Positions 8,922-16,203 of a stretch of 64,000 nucleotides of DNA are shown in pieces. The position numbers and the translations under genes were made by a program. The notes under the pieces are model-generated. The model saw nothing but the letters and a program-made list of their open reading frames with translations, did no database searches and was not told the origin of the DNA. The stretch comes from Neptuniibacter victor (lineage in GTDB: Bacteria > Pseudomonadota > Gammaproteobacteria > Pseudomonadales > Balneatricaceae), in contig AP025763.1 of NCBI GenBank assembly GCA_027943745.1, forward strand, positions 2,976,001 through 3,040,000, written 5' to 3'. Position 1 is the first letter of the stretch; each line of letters begins with the position of its first letter.

Positions 8922-9824
8922 ATGAACCAGGAGCTACAGACCCCCGACACCCCAAAAAATGAGCAAGAGGTTAACGCTGAAACAAGCCATTGCCCATCTG
9001 TACTACTGGATCAGGAAATGACCGATATTTTCGAAGCCAGCGACTATCCATATGACACTAAGATCTCGCGCAGCGAATATGAAAAGAAGAAAAAAGAGCT
9101 GCAAATAGAGCTGCTTAAAATGCAGAACTGGGTACGCGAAACAGGACAGCGCGTCGTCATTTTATTCGAAGGACGCGATGCTGCCGGTAAAGGCGGCACC
9201 ATCAAACGAATGATGGAGCATTTAAATCCTCGTGGAGCGCGCGTCGTTGCCCTAGAAAAACCTACCGAGCAAGAGAAAGGACAGTGGTATTTCCAACGCT
9301 ATATAAACCACCTACCGACTGCTGGCGAAATCGTGCTATTTGACCGCTCTTGGTACAACCGAGCAGGTGTTGAGAAGGTGATGAACTTCTGTTCACCAGC
9401 TGAATATCTTGAATTTATGCGCCAAACACCCGATTTAGAGCGCATGCTTGCCCGTAGCGGTATAAAACTTTTCAAATTCTGGTTCTCCGTCAGCAGAGAC
9501 GAGCAATTCAGACGATTTCAAGCTAGGCGCGTGGACCCACTAAAACAATGGAAGCTGTCTCCAATTGATCTAGCATCTTTAGACAAATGGGATGCTTATA
9601 CCGAAGCCAAAGAGTCCATGTTCTTTTACACCGATACCGCTGATGCTCCTTGGACTGTGATTAAGTCTGACGATAAAAAACGTGCTCGCATCAATGCAAT
9701 GAGACACTTTTTAAGCCGTATGCCTTATCCAAATAAGAACGCTGATATAGAACTACAACCTGATCCTCTTCTTGTAAGTAATGCACAAGATTCACATATC
9801 GATCGCCACCCTACACATAAGTAA
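8922..9824 (+). CDS. ppk2: Polyphosphate kinase 2
   Basis: PPK2-family kinase of 300 residues, which moves phosphate between polyphosphate and nucleoside mono- or diphosphates. A single P-loop-kinase domain is present: Walker A GRDAAGKGG at 84-92, Walker B with DRSWYNR at 141-147, and the lid region FRRFQARRVDPLKQWKLS. The single-domain length fits class I (usually ADP/GDP phosphorylation), but class cannot be fixed by eye. The N-terminal 35 residues are variable and acidic. AGGAAA precedes the ATG. An FNR-type promoter lies upstream and a 75-codon gene follows after 18 bp, probably on the same transcript. Confidence 0.95.
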   Translation: MNQELQTPDTPKNEQEVNAETSHCPSVLLDQEMTDIFEASDYPYDTKISRSEYEKKKKELQIELLKMQNWVRETGQRVVILFEGRDAAGKGGTIKRMMEHLNPRGARVVALEKPTEQEKGQWYFQRYINHLPTAGEIVLFDRSWYNRAGVEKVMNFCSPAEYLEFMRQTPDLERMLARSGIKLFKFWFSVSRDEQFRRFQARRVDPLKQWKLSPIDLASLDKWDAYTEAKESMFFYTDTADAPWTVIKSDDKKRARINAMRHFLSRMPYPNKNADIELQPDPLLVSNAQDSHIDRHPTHK

Positions 9825-9842
9825 GGACTGAGGATAAATACC

Positions 9843-10070
9843 ATGACAATGAAACAAACTGAACATGCCAAAAACGTTGTAGAGTCCTTCAAGGCAAAGC
9901 TTCCTGATGCAATGACCAATGATATAGGTGAGGCACATTTTGACGAACTCGCCTTAATGATTGAATCAGCCATCAGCGCTGCGGTTCTAACTGAGATGGA
10001 AAAAGCTGCGGACAAAATTGATTCACTAGCACACAACATTCGTCATTTTGCCGAACATTTTGACAACTAA
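9843..10070 (+). CDS. Small hypothetical protein downstream of ppk2
   Basis: Unrecognised 75-residue cytoplasmic protein, likely all helical, with heptad-like hydrophobic spacing and an amphipathic C-terminal half containing several His residues. It begins 18 bp after ppk2 with GAGGA ahead of the ATG and ends before a hairpin at 10084-10102, so it is probably co-transcribed with ppk2 under the FNR-type promoter. A partner or regulator of PPK2 is possible but rests only on position. A second ATG two codons inside is equally possible as start. Confidence 0.7.
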   Translation: MTMKQTEHAKNVVESFKAKLPDAMTNDIGEAHFDELALMIESAISAAVLTEMEKAADKIDSLAHNIRHFAEHFDN

Positions 10071-10083
10071 AACATCTCATACT

Positions 10084-10102
10084 GGGCAGGTCTAACCTGC
10101 CC
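10084..10102 (+). terminator. Hairpin after the ppk2 transcript
   Basis: GGGCAGG-TCTAA-CCTGCCC followed by TTCTT. The stem is strong, but the U-run is broken, so it may terminate inefficiently. Confidence 0.6.
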
Positions 10103-10179
10103 TTCTTGCCATATTCTTTGAACCATTTATGCTAGCAGGACTCATATATCAGCATATATTGTTCAAGGTGCCGTACCCC

Positions 10180-10746
10180 ATGCCCGATCGTCTAAACCAA
10201 ATCTATACTCGCTCAGGAGACACTGGAACAACAGCGTTAGCAAATGGCTCACGCATTTCCAAAACAGCACAGCGTATTGAGGTTTTAGGCACTGTTGACG
10301 AGCTAAATAGCTGTATTGGTCTTGTGGTGGCTAGCCTTGAGTGCACACAAGCATTAACACCTCTCTTTACCACCATACAACATCAGCTTTTCGATCTAGG
10401 TGGTGAGATAGCAATTGCCGATATAAGCTATACAGTTATCGAGCAATCAGAGATAGAATACCTAGAAAGTAATATTGACCGGCTTAATCAACAACTTCCT
10501 CCACTAAAAGAGTTTATTTTACCTGGAGGCCCCGTGGCAGCCTGTCATACTCATTTAGCACGTAGTATCTGCCGACGTGCTGAGAGACATATCACAACAC
10601 TATTACTAGATGAGAATGAATTCGTGAACCCGCACTCTGCGGCATACTTGAATCGCTTATCTGATCTACTTTTTGTGGCAAGTAGAATAATAGTATTGAG
10701 GCAGGGCGGCAAAGAAGTTCTCTGGCAACCCAGAGAGCACCGTTAA
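10180..10746 (+). CDS. Cob(I)alamin adenosyltransferase, PduO type
   Basis: ATP:corrinoid adenosyltransferase of the PduO/MMAB family, which adds the 5'-deoxyadenosyl ligand to cob(I)alamin. The family's ATP-binding N-terminus TRSGDTGTTAL is at 10-20, then ELNSCIG, the RSICRRAERHI helix and the C-terminal NRLSDLLFVASR motif. I chose ATG 10180 (188 residues), preceded by AAGGTG, over 10129, which would add 17 residues the family lacks. Other cobalamin-salvage genes (cobU, cobT, cobC) lie 2 to 4 kb away on the other strand, so the functions converge although transcription does not. Confidence 0.9.
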   Translation: MPDRLNQIYTRSGDTGTTALANGSRISKTAQRIEVLGTVDELNSCIGLVVASLECTQALTPLFTTIQHQLFDLGGEIAIADISYTVIEQSEIEYLESNIDRLNQQLPPLKEFILPGGPVAACHTHLARSICRRAERHITTLLLDENEFVNPHSAAYLNRLSDLLFVASRIIVLRQGGKEVLWQPREHR

Positions 10747-10776
10747 ACAACAAACCGCCTTTTAAGGAATTAATTT

Positions 10777-11067
10777 ATGAGATTTATTATTGCTGTCAGC
10801 CTTTTATTTGGCTCTCAATTAGCGATGGCTAATTGTTCCACTGAGCAAACATTGTGTGAAACCAAATGCTCCGTGATGTATCTCACAGACGATGCCGCCG
10901 AGTTAGGTTGCAAGTCTAAATGCGTGGCTAAACGAGCCCTATGTTCCACAGAGTCCGGCGCTGAAACCGCAGTCGAAACAGGTGAAGACGTGATTGACTC
11001 GGGTGTCGAAGTCACCAAAGAGGCGTGGCAAGACACTAAGTCCTTTGTAAAAGGTTTAACTGAATAA
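10777..11067 (+). CDS. Small exported twin-CX3C protein, hypothetical
   Basis: Unrecognised 96-residue protein with a clean signal peptide (basic MRF, hydrophobic core, cut near AMA/N). Six cysteines are spaced as a perfect mirror: CX6CX3CX13CX3CX6C (residues 20, 27, 31, 45, 49, 56). This predicts a disulfide-stapled antiparallel helical hairpin in the periplasm, the layout of the twin-CX3C proteins of mitochondria. The tail (57-96) is acidic, Val/Thr-rich and probably an extended helix. It lies 30 bp after the adenosyltransferase with AAGGA upstream, so the two may be co-transcribed. No function is assigned. Confidence 0.75.
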   Translation: MRFIIAVSLLFGSQLAMANCSTEQTLCETKCSVMYLTDDAAELGCKSKCVAKRALCSTESGAETAVETGEDVIDSGVEVTKEAWQDTKSFVKGLTE

Positions 11068-11081
11068 GCATCAATAGAGTA

Positions 11082-12635
11082 TTATCGCTTGGCCTTGCTA
11101 TCAGCATACCTCAAGGCCAAGCGCGTTTGCGTTGAAAACTGGTTAAATATATTAAAATCAGTTTCAGATACAGGGCCTGCACCTGCTAATCGATCAGCAT
11201 ATAGCATACCAATAACACGTTTCCCCATTACTAGGGGTATTAAAACAAACCCCTGACAAGCGACTTTAGATACAAACTCAGGCGGCAGCCTAGCGCTCCA
11301 ACCATCCTCGTTTAAATCATTTACAAGTAAAGTCACCTGCTTTTCGAGCACTCTAAAAAATAGATCATCAGCTTTACCATTCTGACTGCGTTCAAAATAC
11401 GCCTGAAGAGGTTCAATTCCTTCACCTTCGATCATTTTCACTGAAAGATGTTTCTTTTGCTTGCTCAACAAACACAACATACTGCGATCAAAGCTTGCAC
11501 ATTGCCTAATCGCTTCTACCGCCAGCTTAAATACATCATGAATATTGCCATCAGACGCAATCAATTCTGTTAACTGATTCAAATAATCTAGTTGATGTTG
11601 GCTATCAGATACCACTTCCTGCTGATTCGCTGGCTCCTCTCTCTTTTGACTATCTATCTCATCTTGTTCTGCTTCGCTATGCGCCAGAAAAGAGAGCTGC
11701 CTCACCATGTCATCTTTGGCAACATTCCCTGATTCCGTAAATTCTGGGATTAAGGATCGTGTTTTCAATCCATACGTTCTACTTACTTTCGCTACCTGGC
11801 GAAAGCATTGAATCGTCACCTCCCCAACATCATCAAAAGGGATTAGACCAACATTAGAAATAGCCTCCACAAGTTGATCATAAGGCTGATCATTTTTTAA
11901 ATCTTGACCATAAACTTGCTGCACGAGACCATTACTCAATGAAGGTAGACAAGAGAGCAGATCACTTCGTTCATCTAACTGCTGCATATCTACTTGGCTC
12001 ATAGTGCTTAATATTTGTTTAGGGTACCCCCAGCCCGCAGCCATCTCACGGCCTAACTCACTAAAGCTAATACCTAAAACTTCGGCCTGAAGTAACGCCC
12101 ATTTTTTATCGCTACTTTCCTTTAATCGAAGCAACTTCCGGTATTGCTCAGGCAGAGTACAGGCCACCATAACTTCGCCTAGGCCAAATAACAAAGCACC
12201 CATATAAGCTTCTTCAGGGTCAATATTTTGTTTACTTCTAAGCGCAATCTCTTTTGCAATATTTGCACTTAAAAACTGTCTCATCATCATGCCTGGGACA
12301 TCTAAGTCAGGATGTTCATCATGAAAACTTTCAATTAATTTTAACGTAAGACAGATATTCTTAATGTGGTTAAACCCCATTAAAACGACTGCTCGAGAAA
12401 CTACATTGACATTGCCCTGGCCGCGCTTATAAGCCGATGAATTAGCTAACTTCAGTAAACGAGCAGACAAACTTGCATCTTTCATAATCGCCATAGCTAA
12501 AGCCATAGCGTCACTTTCTTCAGACGCGCTAATTTGCTGAATGCGGTTAATTGTGGCACTAAAGACAGGAAGGTCTCCCAAGCGATCGAGACTGCGGTGA
12601 ATATTCTTTAGTGTTTCGGTGTACTTCATAGGCAC
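11082..12635 (-). CDS. HDOD domain protein with C-terminal GAF domain
   Basis: Cytoplasmic signalling protein of 517 residues. An HDOD domain (catalytically inert HD-type fold) fills about 15-215 (LPVFSATINRIQQI, then DASLSARLLKLANSSAY and AVVLMGFNHIKNI). A Gln/Glu-rich linker near 320-350 leads to a GAF sensor domain at about 355-510. HDOD proteins often govern motility, biofilm or type III systems through c-di-GMP or kinase networks; no specific role can be read here. It lies 14 bp after cobC on the same strand, probably in one transcript with cobU-cobT-cobC, although the functional link is not obvious. Confidence 0.88.
   Translation of the reverse strand: MPMKYTETLKNIHRSLDRLGDLPVFSATINRIQQISASEESDAMALAMAIMKDASLSARLLKLANSSAYKRGQGNVNVVSRAVVLMGFNHIKNICLTLKLIESFHDEHPDLDVPGMMMRQFLSANIAKEIALRSKQNIDPEEAYMGALLFGLGEVMVACTLPEQYRKLLRLKESSDKKWALLQAEVLGISFSELGREMAAGWGYPKQILSTMSQVDMQQLDERSDLLSCLPSLSNGLVQQVYGQDLKNDQPYDQLVEAISNVGLIPFDDVGEVTIQCFRQVAKVSRTYGLKTRSLIPEFTESGNVAKDDMVRQLSFLAHSEAEQDEIDSQKREEPANQQEVVSDSQHQLDYLNQLTELIASDGNIHDVFKLAVEAIRQCASFDRSMLCLLSKQKKHLSVKMIEGEGIEPLQAYFERSQNGKADDLFFRVLEKQVTLLVNDLNEDGWSARLPPEFVSKVACQGFVLIPLVMGKRVIGMLYADRLAGAGPVSETDFNIFNQFSTQTRLALRYADSKAKR
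11086..11123. terminator. Long inverted repeat between convergent genes
   Basis: A perfect 12-bp stem, CGCTTGGCCTTG / CAAGGCCAAGCG, with a 14-base loop. It lies 18 bp after the twin-CX3C gene and inside the last codons of the convergent HDOD gene. It could end plus-strand transcription, though no proper T-run follows; it may instead work as a Rho-independent-like barrier or an mRNA 3' stabiliser. Confidence 0.5.
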
Positions 12636-12649
12636 CCTTTACTAGCGCA

Positions 12650-13258
12650 TTATAGAAAAGTTTTACAATTACTACTTAACAACTGCGGCCAGTACTGTTC
12701 AGCATTATATTCAAACCTTAGTTGAGTCATGTGGGAATAGTCCACTTTTATTCTACTCCAATGCTCAGGTTTAACCCCCAGTAACTCGCCCAACAAGCAT
12801 CGAATAACGCCGCCATGAGTGACTACGAGCACTTTTTGTTCTACTCTTTCTAGCAGGAAATTTTTAGCGCGCTCAATACGTTTAACAAAGCTTTCTAACA
12901 ACTCACCATTCGGCGGAGGATAAGACACCGGATCTTGCCAAAACAGATCTGCTTTTTCTGCTTCGCGCTGATAGACATCTTCAAATCGTTGACCGTCCCA
13001 ATCACCAAAATCAAACTCCCGCAGGTCATCCAATATAAGCAGTTCGAGGCCATATTTCTGAGCGACCCATCGACCTGTTTTCAAACAACGAGATAAAGGA
13101 GAACAAACGACAAGATCCCAAGCGAGATTACGCGCTAAAGCCGCCTCACTTTCTAGCTGACCTTCTAAAGAAAGCTCCGCATCAGTCCTGCCTAAATACA
13201 CACCTGTCAGACTCGGCTTTCCATGACGAAGAAGATCAAACTGCTTAGATTGAAGCAC
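12650..13258 (-). CDS. cobC: Alpha-ribazole phosphatase (histidine phosphatase family)
   Basis: Histidine phosphatase superfamily enzyme of 202 residues. The RHG triad starts at 11 (phospho-acceptor His12), EFDFGDWDG is at 81-89 and the second catalytic VTHGG at 146-150. In CobC the substrate is alpha-ribazole-5'-phosphate or adenosylcobalamin 5'-phosphate, in the nucleotide-loop branch of cobalamin synthesis. The assignment to CobC rather than another phosphoglycerate-mutase-like protein rests on its place 25 bp after cobT and on the LGRTDAELS segment near the N-terminus. cobS, the usual partner, is not in this cluster. Confidence 0.87.
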   Translation of the reverse strand: MLQSKQFDLLRHGKPSLTGVYLGRTDAELSLEGQLESEAALARNLAWDLVVCSPLSRCLKTGRWVAQKYGLELLILDDLREFDFGDWDGQRFEDVYQREAEKADLFWQDPVSYPPPNGELLESFVKRIERAKNFLLERVEQKVLVVTHGGVIRCLLGELLGVKPEHWSRIKVDYSHMTQLRFEYNAEQYWPQLLSSNCKTFL

Positions 13259-13283
13259 TATATTTTACTCATCATTACTTAAT

Positions 13284-14330
13284 TTACTGACTCACACCTG
13301 CATCAGAAAACGTGGCCATATTACGGTGCAACTCACAAGCTAGCCTTAAAACACTAACTGAAGCTGCAGCCCCACTGCCTTCTCCTAAACGCATACCTAG
13401 ATCAAGGAGAGGCTTCACGTTCAACTGCTCTATCATATAACGGTGAAATGGCTCAGAAGAGTGATGACCGAAAAACATCCAGTTAATGACATCTTGATTG
13501 ATCTGTATCGCAAGATACGCAGCAACCGTACTGATATACCCATCAACAACAATAGCGATGCCTTTTTCGGCTGCACAGAGATAACTACCAACCATTGCTG
13601 CAATTTCAAAACCACCTAAGCAACGCAATACCGCTAATGGTGACGTCAAGCTATTAGAATGTAGATTGATAGCCTGATCAATCACTCTAGCTTTATGTTT
13701 TACCCCCTCGTTAGCAACACCCGTTCCAGGCCCCGCGACTTTTTCTCCGGGTAGTTGCAGAAGCGCAGCCATAATTGCCGAAGCAGATGTTGTGTTCGCA
13801 ATCCCCATCTCTCCCGCTATAAACAGATCTGCACCTTTAATCTTAGCCCTTTCAACCGCCTCACAACCGACCTTCAACGCTTGCTCCAACTGTTGGGCAC
13901 TCATCGCTTCATCAATTGAAAAATCGACGCTTCCTGGTCCGATAAAGGCATTAATAACACTTGGGTGCTCTATAGCAGTAACCGTGCCTAAATTAACAAC
14001 TTCAAAATGTGCATTTAAATGCTTGGCTAACACCGTTATCGCAGCACCACCTGAAGCAAAATTCAGAATCATTTGCCTAGTCACTTCTTGGGGAAAGGCA
14101 GAAACATTCTGCTTAGCAATGCCGTGGTCTGCTGCAAAAACAGTTATATGAACTTTGTCGCATGCTGGGCAATCAAGACCCTGCATGCCCGCTAATCTAA
14201 CTACTGCATCCTCTAACTCACCAAGCGAACCAGGTGGTTTTGTAAGCTGGCTTTGACGAAGCAACGCCCGCTCTGAAGCAGCAACATCTATATCAAAAAC
14301 TTCACGATTCTCCCATTCGGCCATGCTCAT
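13284..14330 (-). CDS. cobT: Nicotinate-nucleotide-DMB phosphoribosyltransferase
   Basis: CobT, 348 residues, moves phosphoribose from nicotinate mononucleotide to 5,6-dimethylbenzimidazole, giving alpha-ribazole-5'-phosphate for the lower ligand of cobalamin. Family blocks seen: QLTKPPGSLG near 29-38, FAADHGIA, the GTGVANEGVKHK segment, and LGMRLGEGSGAA near the C-terminus holding the catalytic Glu. The start lies 3 bp after cobU, indicating translation from one mRNA. The second codon for Met at residue 3 is an alternative start. Confidence 0.96.
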   Translation of the reverse strand: MSMAEWENREVFDIDVAASERALLRQSQLTKPPGSLGELEDAVVRLAGMQGLDCPACDKVHITVFAADHGIAKQNVSAFPQEVTRQMILNFASGGAAITVLAKHLNAHFEVVNLGTVTAIEHPSVINAFIGPGSVDFSIDEAMSAQQLEQALKVGCEAVERAKIKGADLFIAGEMGIANTTSASAIMAALLQLPGEKVAGPGTGVANEGVKHKARVIDQAINLHSNSLTSPLAVLRCLGGFEIAAMVGSYLCAAEKGIAIVVDGYISTVAAYLAIQINQDVINWMFFGHHSSEPFHRYMIEQLNVKPLLDLGMRLGEGSGAAASVSVLRLACELHRNMATFSDAGVSQ

Positions 14331-14333
14331 TGC

Positions 14334-14846
14334 TTACTCACCTTTAATCTCAATCGCTATACCCGCAACGCTTAAACTTACTCGTTCAACTATGGCGGCT
14401 AAATCTTGATGCAAGCGCCCTGTATTATCTTGAAACTGTCGACTTAACTCGCCCATAGGCACTATTCCCCAGCCAACCTCATTCGATACAAGAATAAGCT
14501 GACCATCAAAATTATTAACAACATCAACCAGATGCTTCATCTCTGATTGCATCAGAGTTAGGTCCTTTAAAAGCAAATTCGTTAACCAAAGGGTTAAGCA
14601 ATCCACCAAAACGGTAGAGCCCTTTCCACTCAACTCAGAAAGTAATTTGGGCAACTCAATAGCCTCTTCTCTCAATTCCCATTCCGCCGGGCGATCAGCC
14701 TTATGCAATGCTATCCGTGCTTCCATCTCGACATCGCCAGCATCAGCTGTCGCAATATATATAACAGGTAAAGCTGTCTCTATCGCCCGCTGCTGAGCAA
14801 GCTTACTTTTACCAGAACGGGCCCCACCTAAAATTAATTGACGCAC
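14334..14846 (-). CDS. cobU: Adenosylcobinamide kinase/guanylyltransferase
   Basis: CobU phosphorylates adenosylcobinamide and then adds GMP, the first steps of cobinamide salvage. Walker A GGARSGKS is at 7-14, a His-containing HKADRP segment follows, and Walker B is VDCLTLWL. NEVGWGIVP with DNTGRLHQ is a family signature. I place the start at GTG 14846, since GGTGGTG lies 5 bases before it and known CobU proteins begin close to this point; the longer ORF from 14888 would add 14 unrelated residues. The promoter region is shared with divergent nnrS. No cobalamin riboswitch fits in that short gap. Confidence 0.93.
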   Translation of the reverse strand: MRQLILGGARSGKSKLAQQRAIETALPVIYIATADAGDVEMEARIALHKADRPAEWELREEAIELPKLLSELSGKGSTVLVDCLTLWLTNLLLKDLTLMQSEMKHLVDVVNNFDGQLILVSNEVGWGIVPMGELSRQFQDNTGRLHQDLAAIVERVSLSVAGIAIEIKGE

Positions 14847-14904
14847 AAAAACACCACCAAAAACTATCGAGATCAATAAACATATCAATTACCCATTTAT
14901 TAAG

Positions 14905-14921
14905 ATGTATTTTTAATACAT
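14905..14921. promoter_or_regulatory. NsrR-like operator before nnrS
   Basis: ATGTATTTTTAATACAT agrees with the gammaproteobacterial NsrR motif ATGYATTTnAAATRCAT at all but one position. It lies 55 bp upstream of nnrS, and the AT-rich TATAAA/TAATAT just to the right could be the -10 element, so a bound repressor would block the promoter. NsrR is an iron-sulfur nitric-oxide sensor and nnrS is a known target in related bacteria. Confidence 0.7.
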
Positions 14922-14975
14922 AATATAAATAGAAGATACAACAGTATACCACTTGTAAACCCAACGGAGATTAAG

Positions 14976-16154
14976 ATGATCCAACTTCAGGAACGGCGAG
15001 AACCATCCAGCTTCTCTCTTTTCAACTTAGGGTTTAGACCTTTTTTTCTAGCTGGGTCAATCAGTGCGGTTATTCTAATCGCGCTCTGGCTGGTGATTTA
15101 CAGTCAAGGCTACCAACCCCACTATTACAACATCGGGGTATATTGGCATGCGCATGAAATGATTTTTGGATTTAGCATGGCAATTATTGCAGGCTTCCTG
15201 CTAACAGCTGTTCGGACTTGGACCAATGTTCAAACCCCTTTCGGTTGGTCGCTTGGGATTATTTTCCTGGCTTGGCTTATCGCCCGCATCTTACCTGCAA
15301 TCGGAGCTATACCCGATACGTTTATAGCTATCACCGACCTATTATTTATTCCACTCGTTGCTCTTGGAATAGGCTTACCCATTGTCCGCTCTAAAAACTA
15401 TAGAAACCTCCTATTCATTCCTTTACTCACAGCCTTTTTTATCGCCAACCTTCTAATGCATCTCGAACTATTAGGTGTAACAGAAGGGACTGCTAACTTA
15501 GGAATCCAACTAGGTTTAAGTTTAGTCATTATGGTAATTACAATCATTGGGGGGCGTGTTATCCCCTTCTTTACTGAGAAAGGTGTCTCAGGGGTCAGCT
15601 GCAAGAGGCTTCCTTTAATAGAGAAACTAATCATCCCAGCCACCGCACTCTGGGTCATTAGTAGCTTAAGTGGATACACTCCAGCGATTGCATTGATCAG
15701 CGCAATAACCGGAATAATGAGTCTAATCCGCACTACTAGCTGGTTTGACACTAGGATTTTCAAAGTCCCTCTTGTCTGGATACTGCAACTGAGCTATGCC
15801 TTTATCACTGTCGGTTTCTTTTTATACGCTTTAAGTCTATATGATCTTGTATCTCAATCTGTTGCCTACCATGCATTTGCTGCAGGTGGAATTGGCGGAT
15901 TAACACTCGGCATGATGGCCCGTGTATCGCTAGGACACACAGGACGTAAGTTGGCTACAGGCCCTATGATGATCAGCGCATTTATACTTATGCTGATAGC
16001 TGCGTTAATAAGGGTGTGCATCGACCTTCTTCCTTTTGCCTACCCAACCTCTTTGCATATATCAGGCGCCTTATGGTGTATAGCTTGGATGCTGTTTATC
16101 ATCAAATATACACCCATCCTTATTAAGCCTCGCATTGACGGTGTATATGGATAA
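14976..16154 (+). CDS. nnrS: NnrS family nitric-oxide stress membrane protein
   Basis: NnrS-type inner-membrane protein of 392 residues with about 12 hydrophobic segments; family members bind haem and copper and protect against nitrosative stress. The N-terminal FNLGFRPFFLAG (near 16-27) and WHAHEMIFGF (about 57-66) blocks are typical; the histidines in the second are likely cofactor ligands. GGIGGLTLGMMARVSLGHTGR in the C-terminal half, here about 310-330, is also a family mark. AACGGAG precedes the ATG. An NsrR-like operator sits upstream, and an intrinsic terminator follows at once, so it is a single-gene unit. Confidence 0.93.
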   Translation: MIQLQERREPSSFSLFNLGFRPFFLAGSISAVILIALWLVIYSQGYQPHYYNIGVYWHAHEMIFGFSMAIIAGFLLTAVRTWTNVQTPFGWSLGIIFLAWLIARILPAIGAIPDTFIAITDLLFIPLVALGIGLPIVRSKNYRNLLFIPLLTAFFIANLLMHLELLGVTEGTANLGIQLGLSLVIMVITIIGGRVIPFFTEKGVSGVSCKRLPLIEKLIIPATALWVISSLSGYTPAIALISAITGIMSLIRTTSWFDTRIFKVPLVWILQLSYAFITVGFFLYALSLYDLVSQSVAYHAFAAGGIGGLTLGMMARVSLGHTGRKLATGPMMISAFILMLIAALIRVCIDLLPFAYPTSLHISGALWCIAWMLFIIKYTPILIKPRIDGVYG

Positions 16155-16159
16155 AAACA

Positions 16160-16187
16160 AAAAAGGCCTCTAGTAAGAGGCCTTTTT
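16160..16187. terminator. Rho-independent terminator after nnrS
   Basis: AAAAAGGCCTC-TAGTA-GAGGCCTTTTT: strong stem with A- and T-runs on both sides, so it can act for nnrS and for the convergent acuI gene. Confidence 0.9.
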
Positions 16188-16203
16188 GATAACAAATTCA
16201 ACG

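Noticed and set aside
14847-14975. Cobalamin riboswitch before cobU or nnrS
   Set aside because: The gap is too short for the aptamer and is filled by the NsrR-like site and promoter elements; no B12-box-like sequence was seen.
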